From assembly GCF_000952855.1 (NCBI RefSeq), contig NZ_JSVU01000003.1, positions 186,001 to 250,000 of the forward strand: a stretch of 64,000 bases of DNA. Reading direction: 5' to 3'. Below, one piece after another: positions 44,528 to 52,031 of this stretch (within the stretch, counting starts at the first letter, position 1; every line of letters begins with the position of its first letter). Source of the stretch: Aequorivita vladivostokensis. Its GTDB lineage: Bacteria; Bacteroidota; Bacteroidia; Flavobacteriales; Flavobacteriaceae. Below the pieces are notes generated by a model. The model worked only from the letters and a program-made list of their open reading frames with translations, had not been told where the DNA came from and did no database searches. The position numbers and the translations under genes are program-made.

Positions 44528-45148
44528 ATGAAATATTTAAGATATGTCGCAATAATAATTGCATTGGTGGGTTTATTTTCATGCAATAATAATTCAGAAA
44601 AAGATGTTGAAGCCATAACAGCTTCTAAAGTAAAAAAGGCAGCGAATGAAGCAATTCCGGAAATGTCCATCTATAACCTTCCCTCCCACTGGACTACAAA
44701 GAATGGTGAAGAAATTGAACTAAAGGATTTGCAGGGAAAAGTTGTGGTTATGGTTATGATCTATACCACCTGTAAGGCCGCTTGCCCGCGTTTGGTTGCA
44801 GATATGCGAAATATTGAAAAACAAGTGCCTGAGGAAAAAAAGGACGACGTACAATATGTTTTTGTAAGTATAGATCCAGAAACCGATACGCCTGAAAGAC
44901 TCAAAGCTTTTAGTAAAGAAAATGAAATGGAAGATGATAAATGGCTCTTCCTGCGAGGCACAGAAGCCGACACGCGTGAATTTGCGGCTGTCTTAGCGGT
45001 TAATTACAAAGAGATTTCGCCAATGGATTTTTCGCACTCAAACATAATAAGTGTTTTTGACCAGCGCGGCGAAATGGTTCATCAGCAAGAAGGGCTGGGC
45101 GTGGACAACAAAGAAACCATTGCAGCAATTATTGAATTGGCAAAATAA
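44528..45148 (+). CDS. SCO1/SenC family copper chaperone
   Basis: A 206-residue lipoprotein (LFSCN lipobox). Thioredoxin-like fold with the copper-binding CxxxC in TTCKAACPRLVADM near residues 81-94 and the third ligand His in DFSHSNIISVF near 165. It delivers copper or reduces Cys of copper sites; in this operon NirK is the natural client, though cbb3 oxidase needs copper too. Last gene of the operon, 11 bp after the NirV-like gene. Confidence 0.92.
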   Translation: MKYLRYVAIIIALVGLFSCNNNSEKDVEAITASKVKKAANEAIPEMSIYNLPSHWTTKNGEEIELKDLQGKVVVMVMIYTTCKAACPRLVADMRNIEKQVPEEKKDDVQYVFVSIDPETDTPERLKAFSKENEMEDDKWLFLRGTEADTREFAAVLAVNYKEISPMDFSHSNIISVFDQRGEMVHQQEGLGVDNKETIAAIIELAK

Positions 45149-45167
45149 AAATTTTTGGCAATCCGTC

Positions 45168-45205
45168 AAAAAAGTCTGTTTCCATTATGAAGCAGACTTT
45201 TTTTT
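45168..45205. terminator. Bidirectional terminator, nirK operon / cbb3 operon
   Basis: AAAAAAGTCTGTTTC pairs with GAAGCAGACTTTTTT (one G-U) around CATTAT, with A- and T-runs on both sides. It separates the two convergent operons; the minus-strand stop codon at 45204 lies in its tail. Confidence 0.9.
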
Positions 45206-45392
45206 ACTTCAAATTCTCCGGGTGATCGTTCTTTTTAGGCTTGTTATGAACCATCCCTTTTTTGTTCCTGCGCTTTTTCTTAACATAAAAAAGCAGTCCG
45301 CCAATAATAGCAAAAGCTACAATTATGGAGATAATGGTAGCAATTACCCCTCCGGAATAGTCCACTAAGTAGATACTGTCTATATTTTGCAT
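45204..45392 (-). CDS. 62-residue single-helix membrane protein at the end of the cbb3 operon
   Basis: One membrane helix (VIATIISIIVAFAIIGGLLFYV, about residues 15-36) preceded by a short extracytoplasmic DYSGG segment and followed by a strongly basic cytoplasmic tail (KKKRRNKKG). No family name is known to me; the shape resembles CcoQ/CcoS-type accessory proteins. It is 41 bp after a 43-residue membrane ORF and on the cbb3 operon strand, so a role as oxidase accessory is a fair guess. Confidence 0.65.
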   Translation of the reverse strand: MQNIDSIYLVDYSGGVIATIISIIVAFAIIGGLLFYVKKKRRNKKGMVHNKPKKNDHPENLK

Positions 45393-45433
45393 AACGGTAA
45401 TTTTAAATTTAAGTTACTAAAAAATAAAGAGAA

Positions 45434-45565
45434 TTACTCATTCTTCTCCCCTTTCATCACAAAGTTTATTACCATCGCGCTCAGCACTACACAAACCACT
45501 GCGAAAACGATTATTAGTGCGGTACCTATGCCCCAATTTGCTAAAGGAATCATTGCATTTATCAT
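45434..45565 (-). CDS. 43-residue single-helix membrane protein in the cbb3 operon
   Basis: Read from ATG 45565 to TAA at 45434: MINAMIPLANWGIGTALIIV, then FAVVCVVLSAMVINFVMK and GEKNE. One long hydrophobic helix spans residues 12-37, with a charged C-terminal tail. It starts 19 bp after the TauE-like gene and is in the same direction. It is too short for standard gene finders. Small single-helix subunits are typical of haem-copper oxidases (CcoQ, CcoM), which makes the reading plausible. Confidence 0.55.
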   Translation of the reverse strand: MINAMIPLANWGIGTALIIVFAVVCVVLSAMVINFVMKGEKNE

Positions 45566-45584
45566 AATTTGAATATTTTATTGG

Positions 45585-46316
45585 TTACTGATTTGTTTTG
45601 TTTTCTGAGGCTACGGTCTTACAGTCATAATTGGCCTCAACGTTTTCGGTCATTGGTTTGGGTGATACATAGGGAATCCCCAGCCCCAAGCCTCGAACTA
45701 TAAAAAGACAGCCTATAATTACCATCAACACAGGAATGGCACGACGGATGCGCTGCCTTACCTGAGCGTTTAAAAAATTACCCAAATATATGGCGGAAGT
45801 CATTAAAGGAATGGTTCCCAGTCCGAAGACGGCCATATACAAACTTCCCTGTAGGGCATTGCCAGAAGCGATAGCTCCAAAAACTGCCATATATACCAAC
45901 CCACACGGTAGGAAACCGTTTAAGAAACCGATAGTCAAAAAAGTATCTGGAGTTTTCTTTTTGAGTTCCTTTCCCAGCGCCGACTTTACTTTGGAAATGA
46001 TACGATAAATTGGTTTAGAAAAATTGTAATTGTTGAAAGTTTTCTGCGGAATAAATATTACCGCAAGCATCAAAACTCCTATGAAAATAGAAAGTTGTTG
46101 CTGAAAACCGAAGAGATTCAAACTTTTTCCCACCAATCCGAAAACGAGCCCAATAATACTGTAAGCGAAAATTCTTCCGAAATGATAGAGAAAAATCTGC
46201 CCAACTTTCTTCACATTATTACTTCTGTCCACCGGCAACAGAAATGCTATGGGACCACACATTCCCACGCAGTGGAAGCTTCCCAGTAATCCGAATATGA
46301 GGGCGGTGTATAGCAT
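45585..46316 (-). CDS. Sulfite exporter TauE/SafE-like (DsbD_2/UreH-like) membrane protein
   Basis: A 243-residue protein with six helices. The N-terminal motif GSFHCVGMCGPIAF (His-Cys-x3-Cys) and the internal GFLNGFLPCGLVYMAVFGAIASG are typical of the CcoS-linked TauE-like group found next to cbb3 oxidase genes; the Cys-Met residues suggest copper handling. Probably helps copper supply to the oxidase; not shown. A 113-bp gap with heptads and octads separates it from the fixH gene upstream. Confidence 0.88.
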   Translation of the reverse strand: MLYTALIFGLLGSFHCVGMCGPIAFLLPVDRSNNVKKVGQIFLYHFGRIFAYSIIGLVFGLVGKSLNLFGFQQQLSIFIGVLMLAVIFIPQKTFNNYNFSKPIYRIISKVKSALGKELKKKTPDTFLTIGFLNGFLPCGLVYMAVFGAIASGNALQGSLYMAVFGLGTIPLMTSAIYLGNFLNAQVRQRIRRAIPVLMVIIGCLFIVRGLGLGIPYVSPKPMTENVEANYDCKTVASENKTNQ

Positions 46317-46322
46317 TTTTTT

Positions 46323-46371
46323 GTTTCTGGTTTCTGTGTTAAGCGTTAAGGGTTAAGGGTTAAGGGTTAAT
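46323..46371. repeat. Heptanucleotide tandem repeat, gtttctg x2 then ggttaag
   Basis: Seven heptads (gtttctg, gtttctg, tgttaag, cgttaag, ggttaag, ggttaag, ggttaat). Its first unit is the reverse complement of the cagaaac phase of the 17627-17710 tract. Confidence 0.85.
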
Positions 46372-46400
46372 TTAATACATTTTCAAAATTTGAATGAAAC

Positions 46401-46440
46401 CTAGACTTTTAAACTTCTCAACTCATCCACTAATAAACTA
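46401..46440. repeat. Degenerate octanucleotide repeat
   Basis: Five drifting 8-bp units (ctagactt, ttaaactt, ctcaactc, atccacta, ataaacta), similar to the octads at 11116-11171; it overlaps the 3' end of the FixH-like gene, whose stop is at 46430. Confidence 0.4.
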
Positions 46441-46876
46441 TTTCCTTTTTATATAAATAATCCTTTCCTTCATAACTCCATTGTACAATTGTGTTCCATC
46501 GTCCGGCTACCAATCGTTCATCGGGGATCAATAGTCTGTTAGACGAAAGCTTTAAAGGCTCTTGAAAATCAAGCTTTTTATTGGACGGTCTATACAGAAA
46601 AACAGTACCTGTAATTTTGGAATAATCCAAGTTTCCCGGAAACGTGAGCATCCAGCCTTGGTCCGTTTTTTCACCTGTAATATTGACCGTTAGGGAGTTT
46701 GAATTGGCTCTATCATCAATTTCCTTTTGATAGACCAATTCCTTCTTATAATATTCTTCGGTAACCAGATCGTAATCGTACTGCTTATCGGTACTTATTT
46801 TTATTACGAAAAATAGGATAAAGCCTATAAAAAGTACCATCCCAATCACCAATCCTGTTCCCCAATTTATTTTCAT
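46430..46876 (-). CDS. ccoH: FixH/CcoH family cbb3 assembly protein
   Basis: A 148-residue protein with one N-terminal helix (GLVIGMVLFIGFILFFVIKI, residues 7-26), DYDLVTEEYYKKELVYQKEID and a beta-sandwich domain facing the periplasm. This is the FixH pattern. CcoH is a cbb3 assembly or stability factor. It follows ccoG after 13 bp. Confidence 0.88.
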   Translation of the reverse strand: MKINWGTGLVIGMVLFIGFILFFVIKISTDKQYDYDLVTEEYYKKELVYQKEIDDRANSNSLTVNITGEKTDQGWMLTFPGNLDYSKITGTVFLYRPSNKKLDFQEPLKLSSNRLLIPDERLVAGRWNTIVQWSYEGKDYLYKKEIVY

Positions 46877-46889
46877 AGCTCGTTCTTAA

Positions 46890-48311
46890 TTAATTATAAC
46901 TTCTAGGCCCAAGGAAAGTGACGCTTGTGGTCTCTATTAGATCCTCACCACTATAAACCTCGATTACCGCACGGTTTTTATCGCCGCTCAAAGCTGCATT
47001 GTTAATTTCAATAAAAAGTGTTCCCTCAGCCAATCCCTGTGCGGGAACTACTATTTCCCCTTGTTTTACGCTGTGGATGGTTCCCTTTGGCGACTTCAAC
47101 TTAAAGTGGATGTTATCAATATTTTTCGTGGTTTTGTTGAGCAATTTATAGGTGAAAACATTGCTGATAATGTTGTTATCCTTGTGTTCGTAAAGCTGTC
47201 CTGGCAGTCTCAGAATATTTGCTTCCACATCACTTCTTAAAAATAACATCCCGGTAAGCACGCCAATTAGGATAACCAAAACTGCGGTGTATCCCTTCAA
47301 TCTGGGAGTAAATTTGAAAGGTGCTTTCTTTTCAATATTTTCCTCACTTGCATAGCGTATTAATCCTTTTGGAAGGTTTACCGCTTCCATTATACTATCG
47401 CAAGCATCAATACAAGCCGTACAGTTTACGCACTCCAGTTGTGTACCGTTCCGTATGTCGATGCCGGTAGGACAAACGTGAACGCATTGAAAGCAATCTA
47501 TACAATCTCCCTTTCCGGAAGCTTCGCGATCTTCGTTCTTTTTAAACTTTGCGCGGCCTACTTCCTTTTCCCCACGTTTGTGGTCATACGCCACAATTAT
47601 TGACTTATTGTCCAGCAACACGCCCTGTAATCTTCCATAGGGACAAGCTATAATACAGACTTGCTCTCGGAACCAAGCAAAGATGAAATAGAACACCGCC
47701 GTGAATATCAACAATGATATTAAGGTACTAATGTGCTCCAACGGTCCATCAACAATGTACTGAATCAACCGATCGCTACCTATCAAATAGGCAAGAAAAA
47801 TATTGGCAATGAGGAATGAAATGATAAAAAAGATAAACCATTTAAGGGCACGCTTTTTTATTTTATCGGCATTCCAGGGTTGCTTATCCAAGCGGATCTG
47901 TGCCCCGCGATCCCCATCTATCCAATATTCAATTCTTCGAAAAACCATTTCCATGAAAATGGTCTGGGGACAGATCCATCCGCAGAAAATTCTTCCAAAG
48001 GCGGCCGTAAAGAAAATAATGAATACGACCATTATAATCATCATGATCACAAAAAGATAAAAATCCTGCGGCCAGAATGGAAATCCAAAAATATTGAAAC
48101 GGCGCTCCAAAACGTTGAAGAGCAGAAATTGGTTCCCGTTAATCTTCACAAACGGTGCTACGAACAGAAACGCAAGCAAGATATAGCTTACATATTTTCT
48201 GTATTGATACAGTTTTCCGGAAGGCTTTTTTGGGTAAACCCATGCTCTCTTGCCTTCTTCATCGATGGTGCCTATACTATCGCGGAAACGTTCGTTTTCG
48301 GGGGTATCCAA
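46890..48311 (-). CDS. ccoG: Cytochrome c oxidase accessory protein CcoG (FixG/RdxA)
   Basis: A 473-residue membrane ferredoxin. Five or six helices, an NapH-like CGWICPQTIFMEMVFR motif near residues 112-127, and two 4Fe-4S motifs: CIDCFQCVHVCPTGIDI near 265-281 and CVNCTACIDACD near 290-301. The C-terminal 110 residues are an Ig-like FixG_C domain. It reduces copper (Cu2+ to Cu1+) for the cbb3 active site. Between ccoP (34 bp) and ccoH (13 bp). Confidence 0.95.
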   Translation of the reverse strand: MDTPENERFRDSIGTIDEEGKRAWVYPKKPSGKLYQYRKYVSYILLAFLFVAPFVKINGNQFLLFNVLERRFNIFGFPFWPQDFYLFVIMMIIMVVFIIFFTAAFGRIFCGWICPQTIFMEMVFRRIEYWIDGDRGAQIRLDKQPWNADKIKKRALKWFIFFIISFLIANIFLAYLIGSDRLIQYIVDGPLEHISTLISLLIFTAVFYFIFAWFREQVCIIACPYGRLQGVLLDNKSIIVAYDHKRGEKEVGRAKFKKNEDREASGKGDCIDCFQCVHVCPTGIDIRNGTQLECVNCTACIDACDSIMEAVNLPKGLIRYASEENIEKKAPFKFTPRLKGYTAVLVILIGVLTGMLFLRSDVEANILRLPGQLYEHKDNNIISNVFTYKLLNKTTKNIDNIHFKLKSPKGTIHSVKQGEIVVPAQGLAEGTLFIEINNAALSGDKNRAVIEVYSGEDLIETTSVTFLGPRSYN

Positions 48312-48345
48312 AATTTAATTTTTAATGGTTCCTATATATATAAAG

Positions 48346-49329
48346 TTACTTTCCATCTGCCTGTAAATCATCAATAACCGGATCGTTGGTCATTTCAATT
48401 TTAATGGTAGTAGAGTCTATAACTTTTACATCTACGTTATCAACAGGGGCATTTTCATCTACCCAAATGTCTCCTTCAGGCTCCTTGGCATCCACCGGAT
48501 TGGTGCCGTGAAGCGTCATAACATAACTTGCCACTTGGGCCATTTCGCTTGGTTTAAGGTCGGTCTTCCAAGCAATCATCCCTTTTCCGGCACGACCACC
48601 TTCGCTTATGGTATGGAAAATATTCTTTATACCACCACCTAAAATCCAATAGTCATCGGTAAGGTTTGGACCTATACCTCCTCCCCCGGTATCCTTATGA
48701 CAAGCTACACAATTGGCAATATATATGCTTTTTCCTGCCTCAATATCGCCCGCATCGGTAAGTAATTCTACGGTATTGGCATCGATTAAGTCTTTATTGT
48801 TCTTTTTATATTCATCTACCTCCGCCTTAGCCTGCGCGATTTCTATTTCATATTCCTCGGTTTGGTTTGTGCCATCAAAAATGTGGTACCGAACTAAATA
48901 GACAGCTGCGAAGATGATGGTCGCATAAAACATATACACCCACCACGGCGGAAGGTTATTGTCCAATTCACGAATGCCGTCATAGTTATGGTCCAATACA
49001 ATTTCCTGCTCTTTTGCCACAGGTTTGGCATCGAGCATTTCCTTGTATTTTCTTTTGAACCAACCGAAACGGCTATCTTCCCGCATTTTCTCGGCTAAAA
49101 GATACCGTTCTTGGGCTTCACCGGTCAAGCCGTCAAATAATACACGTTGTAGGGCAGCAACAATAATTTCCAATGCAATTGCGAAGAAGAACAACATGCC
49201 CAGAACAGCCCAAATAATAGGATATTTTACGATGGCCCATTGGTCACCGGAGTCAATGATTAATTCCAAGAGAAAAAAGGCGAGGATGATAAAGCCGATA
49301 ACTCTTAAATATGATGCTGTGGTTTTCAT
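48346..49329 (-). CDS. ccoP: cbb3 oxidase subunit III (CcoP), monohaem form
   Basis: A 327-residue membrane cytochrome. Two helices at the start and one near 145-162; the CcoP core HNYDGIRELDNNLPPWWVYMFY near 124-145; a cytochrome c domain with CVACH near 217-221 (CXXCH). Only one CXXCH is present, where proteobacterial CcoP has two. It passes electrons to the catalytic subunit. It overlaps the ccoQ-like gene by 4 bp. Confidence 0.93.
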   Translation of the reverse strand: MKTTASYLRVIGFIILAFFLLELIIDSGDQWAIVKYPIIWAVLGMLFFFAIALEIIVAALQRVLFDGLTGEAQERYLLAEKMREDSRFGWFKRKYKEMLDAKPVAKEQEIVLDHNYDGIRELDNNLPPWWVYMFYATIIFAAVYLVRYHIFDGTNQTEEYEIEIAQAKAEVDEYKKNNKDLIDANTVELLTDAGDIEAGKSIYIANCVACHKDTGGGGIGPNLTDDYWILGGGIKNIFHTISEGGRAGKGMIAWKTDLKPSEMAQVASYVMTLHGTNPVDAKEPEGDIWVDENAPVDNVDVKVIDSTTIKIEMTNDPVIDDLQADGK

Positions 49330-49523
49330 AGTAGTTCTTCGTTTTGGTTGTTAGTATCTAAGTCCAATGGAATATTGCTTACTTCCTTTATATGTTCTTT
49401 TTTGGCAGTAATTACCCAATAAAAGAGTACCACAAAAAAGATGAAGAATATCAATAGCGAAATCAATGGATATATTTGAACGTTGTCTATGTTCTCGAGG
49501 TTTCCTTTTACAAATTTCAACAT
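49326..49523 (-). CDS. ccoQ: Small CcoQ-like cbb3 subunit
   Basis: A 65-residue protein with one helix (IYPLISLLIFFIFFVVLFYWV, residues 17-37) and a polar tail. Placed 2 bp after ccoNO and overlapping ccoP by 4 bp, the position and shape of CcoQ; the sequence itself is too short to prove it. It probably stabilises the complex. Confidence 0.8.
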   Translation of the reverse strand: MLKFVKGNLENIDNVQIYPLISLLIFFIFFVVLFYWVITAKKEHIKEVSNIPLDLDTNNQNEELL

Positions 49524-49525
49524 AA

Positions 49526-51727
49526 CTATTCGTTTTTAGCCGAAGCATCTTCGGTGTTCTGTACTTTAATATCGGTTCCCAAACGTTGCAGATAAGCAAT
49601 AACGGCAACTATCTCACGGTTTTTCATTTCTACAAATGCTTCCCCATTTTCCTCAGCGTATTTCTTGCTGGCTTCATACGTAGCCACAAAATCTGGATCG
49701 CTGTATAGATTCTGTTCAATTTTTGCACCTTGCTCATCCATCCATTGTTGCGCATTCGCTATTTCCTCTTCGGTATAGGGAACTCCCAAGGTTACCATCG
49801 TGCGCATTTTTGTTTCGGTGTCTGATTTATCCAATTCTGAATTTATCAACCATTTATAGGAAGGCATAATTGAACCTGAGGAAGTACTCTGCGGATCGTA
49901 CATATGGTTCAAGTGCCAGTTATCTGAATACTTTCCACCCACGCGATGCAAATCAGGACCGGTACGCTTACTTCCCCATAGGAATGGGTGATCGTATACA
50001 TATTCCCCAGATTTTGAATACTCGCCATAACGTTCCACTTCACTTCTAAATGGTCTAATCATCTGCGAATGGCAGCCTACGCAACCTTCACGGATATAGA
50101 TATCCCTACCTTCCAATTCCAAAGGTGTGTATGGTTTCACACTTGAAATTTTCGGCACATAATCATCTACCATTAGCGAAGGTATAATTTGCACCATACC
50201 TCCAATTAAAATGGCGATGGTTGCGTAAATAGTTAATTTAACAGGGCGACGCTCAAGCCAAGTGTGCCAACCTTCGCCGGCAGTCTGCCTTTTCGTTACC
50301 GGCGCAAGTGGCGCAGCTTCGGCCAATTCATCAGTAACCTTGCTACCTTTTCTTGCCGTCATTACAACGTTATAAAGTAAAATGAAGGCTCCCGTAATAT
50401 AGAGCGTTCCACCTATGGCGCGCATCCAGTACATTGGGATAATTTGGGTAACGGTTTCCAGGAAGTTTCCGTAGGTAAGCGTACCGTCTGGGTTGAATTG
50501 GTTCCACATAGAAGCTTGCATAAAACCTGCTACATACATAGGAAGGGCATACATTATAATACCTAATGTTCCAATCCAGAAATGGGCGTTTGCCAATTTC
50601 ACGGAATATAATTTTGTTTTGAAAAGTCGCGGTACCAACCAATAGATCATACCAAAGGTCAGGAATCCGTTCCAGGCCAGTGCCCCAACGTGAACGTGGG
50701 CAATAATCCAATCGCTAAAGTGGGCAATTGCATTTACGTTTTTAAGCGAAAGCATTGGACCTTCAAAAGTTGCCATCCCGTAACCGGTAATTGCCACTAC
50801 CATAAATTTCAATACGGGGTCAACCCTTACTTTATCCCAAGCGCCCCGTAGGGTTAAAAGCCCGTTTATCATACCTCCCCAAGAAGGAGCAATAAGCATT
50901 ACGGAAAACGCAACGCCCAGGTTTTGGGCCCATTCCGGCAGTGCGGAATACAACAAGTGGTGTGGTCCGGCCCAGATATAAATAAAAATCAACGACCAAA
51001 AGTGTACAATGGATAGTCGGTAGGAATATACCGGCCTATTGGCCGCTTTCGGCACAAAATAATACATTAAACCAAGGAAAGGCGTGGTAAGGAAGAACGC
51101 AACCGCATTATGCCCGTACCACCATTGCACCAGCGCATCCTGTACACCGGAATACATGGAATAACTCTTCAGAGCGTTCACCGGAATGGCCATACTGTTC
51201 ACGATATGCAAAACAGCTACGGTTACCCAAGTTCCCAGATAGAACCACAAGGCAACGTATAAATGGCGTTGGCGCCTTTTCACCATAGTCATAATTAGGT
51301 TGATACCAAAAGCAACCCAGATTATTGCGATGGCAATATCAAATGGCCACTCAAGCTCCGCATATTCCTTTGAAGTTGTGTAGCCCAATGGAAGCGTTAT
51401 CGCAGCGCCAACAATGATCGCCTGCCAACCCCAAAAGTTTAGGTTACTTAGAAAATCACTCCACATTCGCGCTTTTAGCAAACGCTGGGTGGAATAATAA
51501 ACCCCTGCAAAAATGGCGTTACCCACAAAGGCGAAGATCACCGCGTTTGTATGCAGCGGACGTAAACGCCCGAAACTGAGCCACGAAATACCATCGGTCA
51601 GGTTTGGGAACAAAAACATAAAAGCGAGCAATAAGCCCACGCTCATACCAATGAGGCCCCAAAAAATGGTTGCATTGATGAATTTTTTGACAATCTGGTT
51701 GTCGTAGTAAAACTGTTCTGTTTGCAT
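49526..51727 (-). CDS. ccoN: Fused cbb3 oxidase subunits I and II (CcoN-CcoO)
   Basis: A 733-residue fusion. Residues 1-480 are CcoN with about 12-14 helices and haem-copper signatures RLRPLHTNAVIFAFVGN near 35-51, WWYGHNAVAFFLTTPFLG near 205-222 and HVHVGALAWNGFLTFGMIYW near 343-362; residues about 500-733 are CcoO with helix near 495-515 and a haem c site CVGCHSQMIRPF near 548-559. Such fusions are typical of Bacteroidota. It reduces O2 at high affinity and pumps protons. Confidence 0.96.
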   Translation of the reverse strand: MQTEQFYYDNQIVKKFINATIFWGLIGMSVGLLLAFMFLFPNLTDGISWLSFGRLRPLHTNAVIFAFVGNAIFAGVYYSTQRLLKARMWSDFLSNLNFWGWQAIIVGAAITLPLGYTTSKEYAELEWPFDIAIAIIWVAFGINLIMTMVKRRQRHLYVALWFYLGTWVTVAVLHIVNSMAIPVNALKSYSMYSGVQDALVQWWYGHNAVAFFLTTPFLGLMYYFVPKAANRPVYSYRLSIVHFWSLIFIYIWAGPHHLLYSALPEWAQNLGVAFSVMLIAPSWGGMINGLLTLRGAWDKVRVDPVLKFMVVAITGYGMATFEGPMLSLKNVNAIAHFSDWIIAHVHVGALAWNGFLTFGMIYWLVPRLFKTKLYSVKLANAHFWIGTLGIIMYALPMYVAGFMQASMWNQFNPDGTLTYGNFLETVTQIIPMYWMRAIGGTLYITGAFILLYNVVMTARKGSKVTDELAEAAPLAPVTKRQTAGEGWHTWLERRPVKLTIYATIAILIGGMVQIIPSLMVDDYVPKISSVKPYTPLELEGRDIYIREGCVGCHSQMIRPFRSEVERYGEYSKSGEYVYDHPFLWGSKRTGPDLHRVGGKYSDNWHLNHMYDPQSTSSGSIMPSYKWLINSELDKSDTETKMRTMVTLGVPYTEEEIANAQQWMDEQGAKIEQNLYSDPDFVATYEASKKYAEENGEAFVEMKNREIVAVIAYLQRLGTDIKVQNTEDASAKNE

Positions 51728-51740
51728 AGTTTTAATAGAA

Positions 51741-51968
51741 TTATTCCTGCCAGGTGGCAGGCTCGGTTTCTGGTTTGGTTATGGTTTTTTTTGAAGTGTT
51801 TTTTATGTTCGCGCTGCCTTCCTTTACCAGTTCATCCTCAAAAAGCATACGGATGGAAGGGGTATAGGTATCGTCATACTGGCCTTTTTTTACGGAATAG
51901 ATAAATAGCGCAAAAAAAATGAGCGCCACAAAAACGCTGATTGCCAATAGCATATAAATTATGGTCAT
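51741..51968 (-). CDS. ccoS: cbb3 oxidase maturation protein CcoS
   Basis: A 75-residue single-helix protein: TIIYMLLAISVFVALIFFALFIY at residues 2-24, then the conserved GQYDDTYTPSIRMLFED. CcoS is needed for haem and copper loading of CcoN. It heads the oxidase transcript, with its own FNR-type promoter, 13 bp before ccoNO. Confidence 0.93.
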   Translation of the reverse strand: MTIIYMLLAISVFVALIFFALFIYSVKKGQYDDTYTPSIRMLFEDELVKEGSANIKNTSKKTITKPETEPATWQE

Positions 51969-51985
51969 ACCTGAAAATTATGATT

Positions 51986-52028
51986 CAAAAATATTATTGC
52001 AAACGCCCTTAAAATATGACATTCGTCA
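51986..52028 (-). promoter_or_regulatory. CRP/FNR-type box and -7 element of ccoS-ccoNO
   Basis: On the minus strand TGACGAATGTCA (52017-52028) and TATTTTTG (51986-51993, a perfect TAnnTTTG), centre distance 33 bp; start near 51982, 14 bp before the ATG. The box begins 4 bp before the fixI stop. Confidence 0.78.
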
Positions 52029-52031
52029 ATT

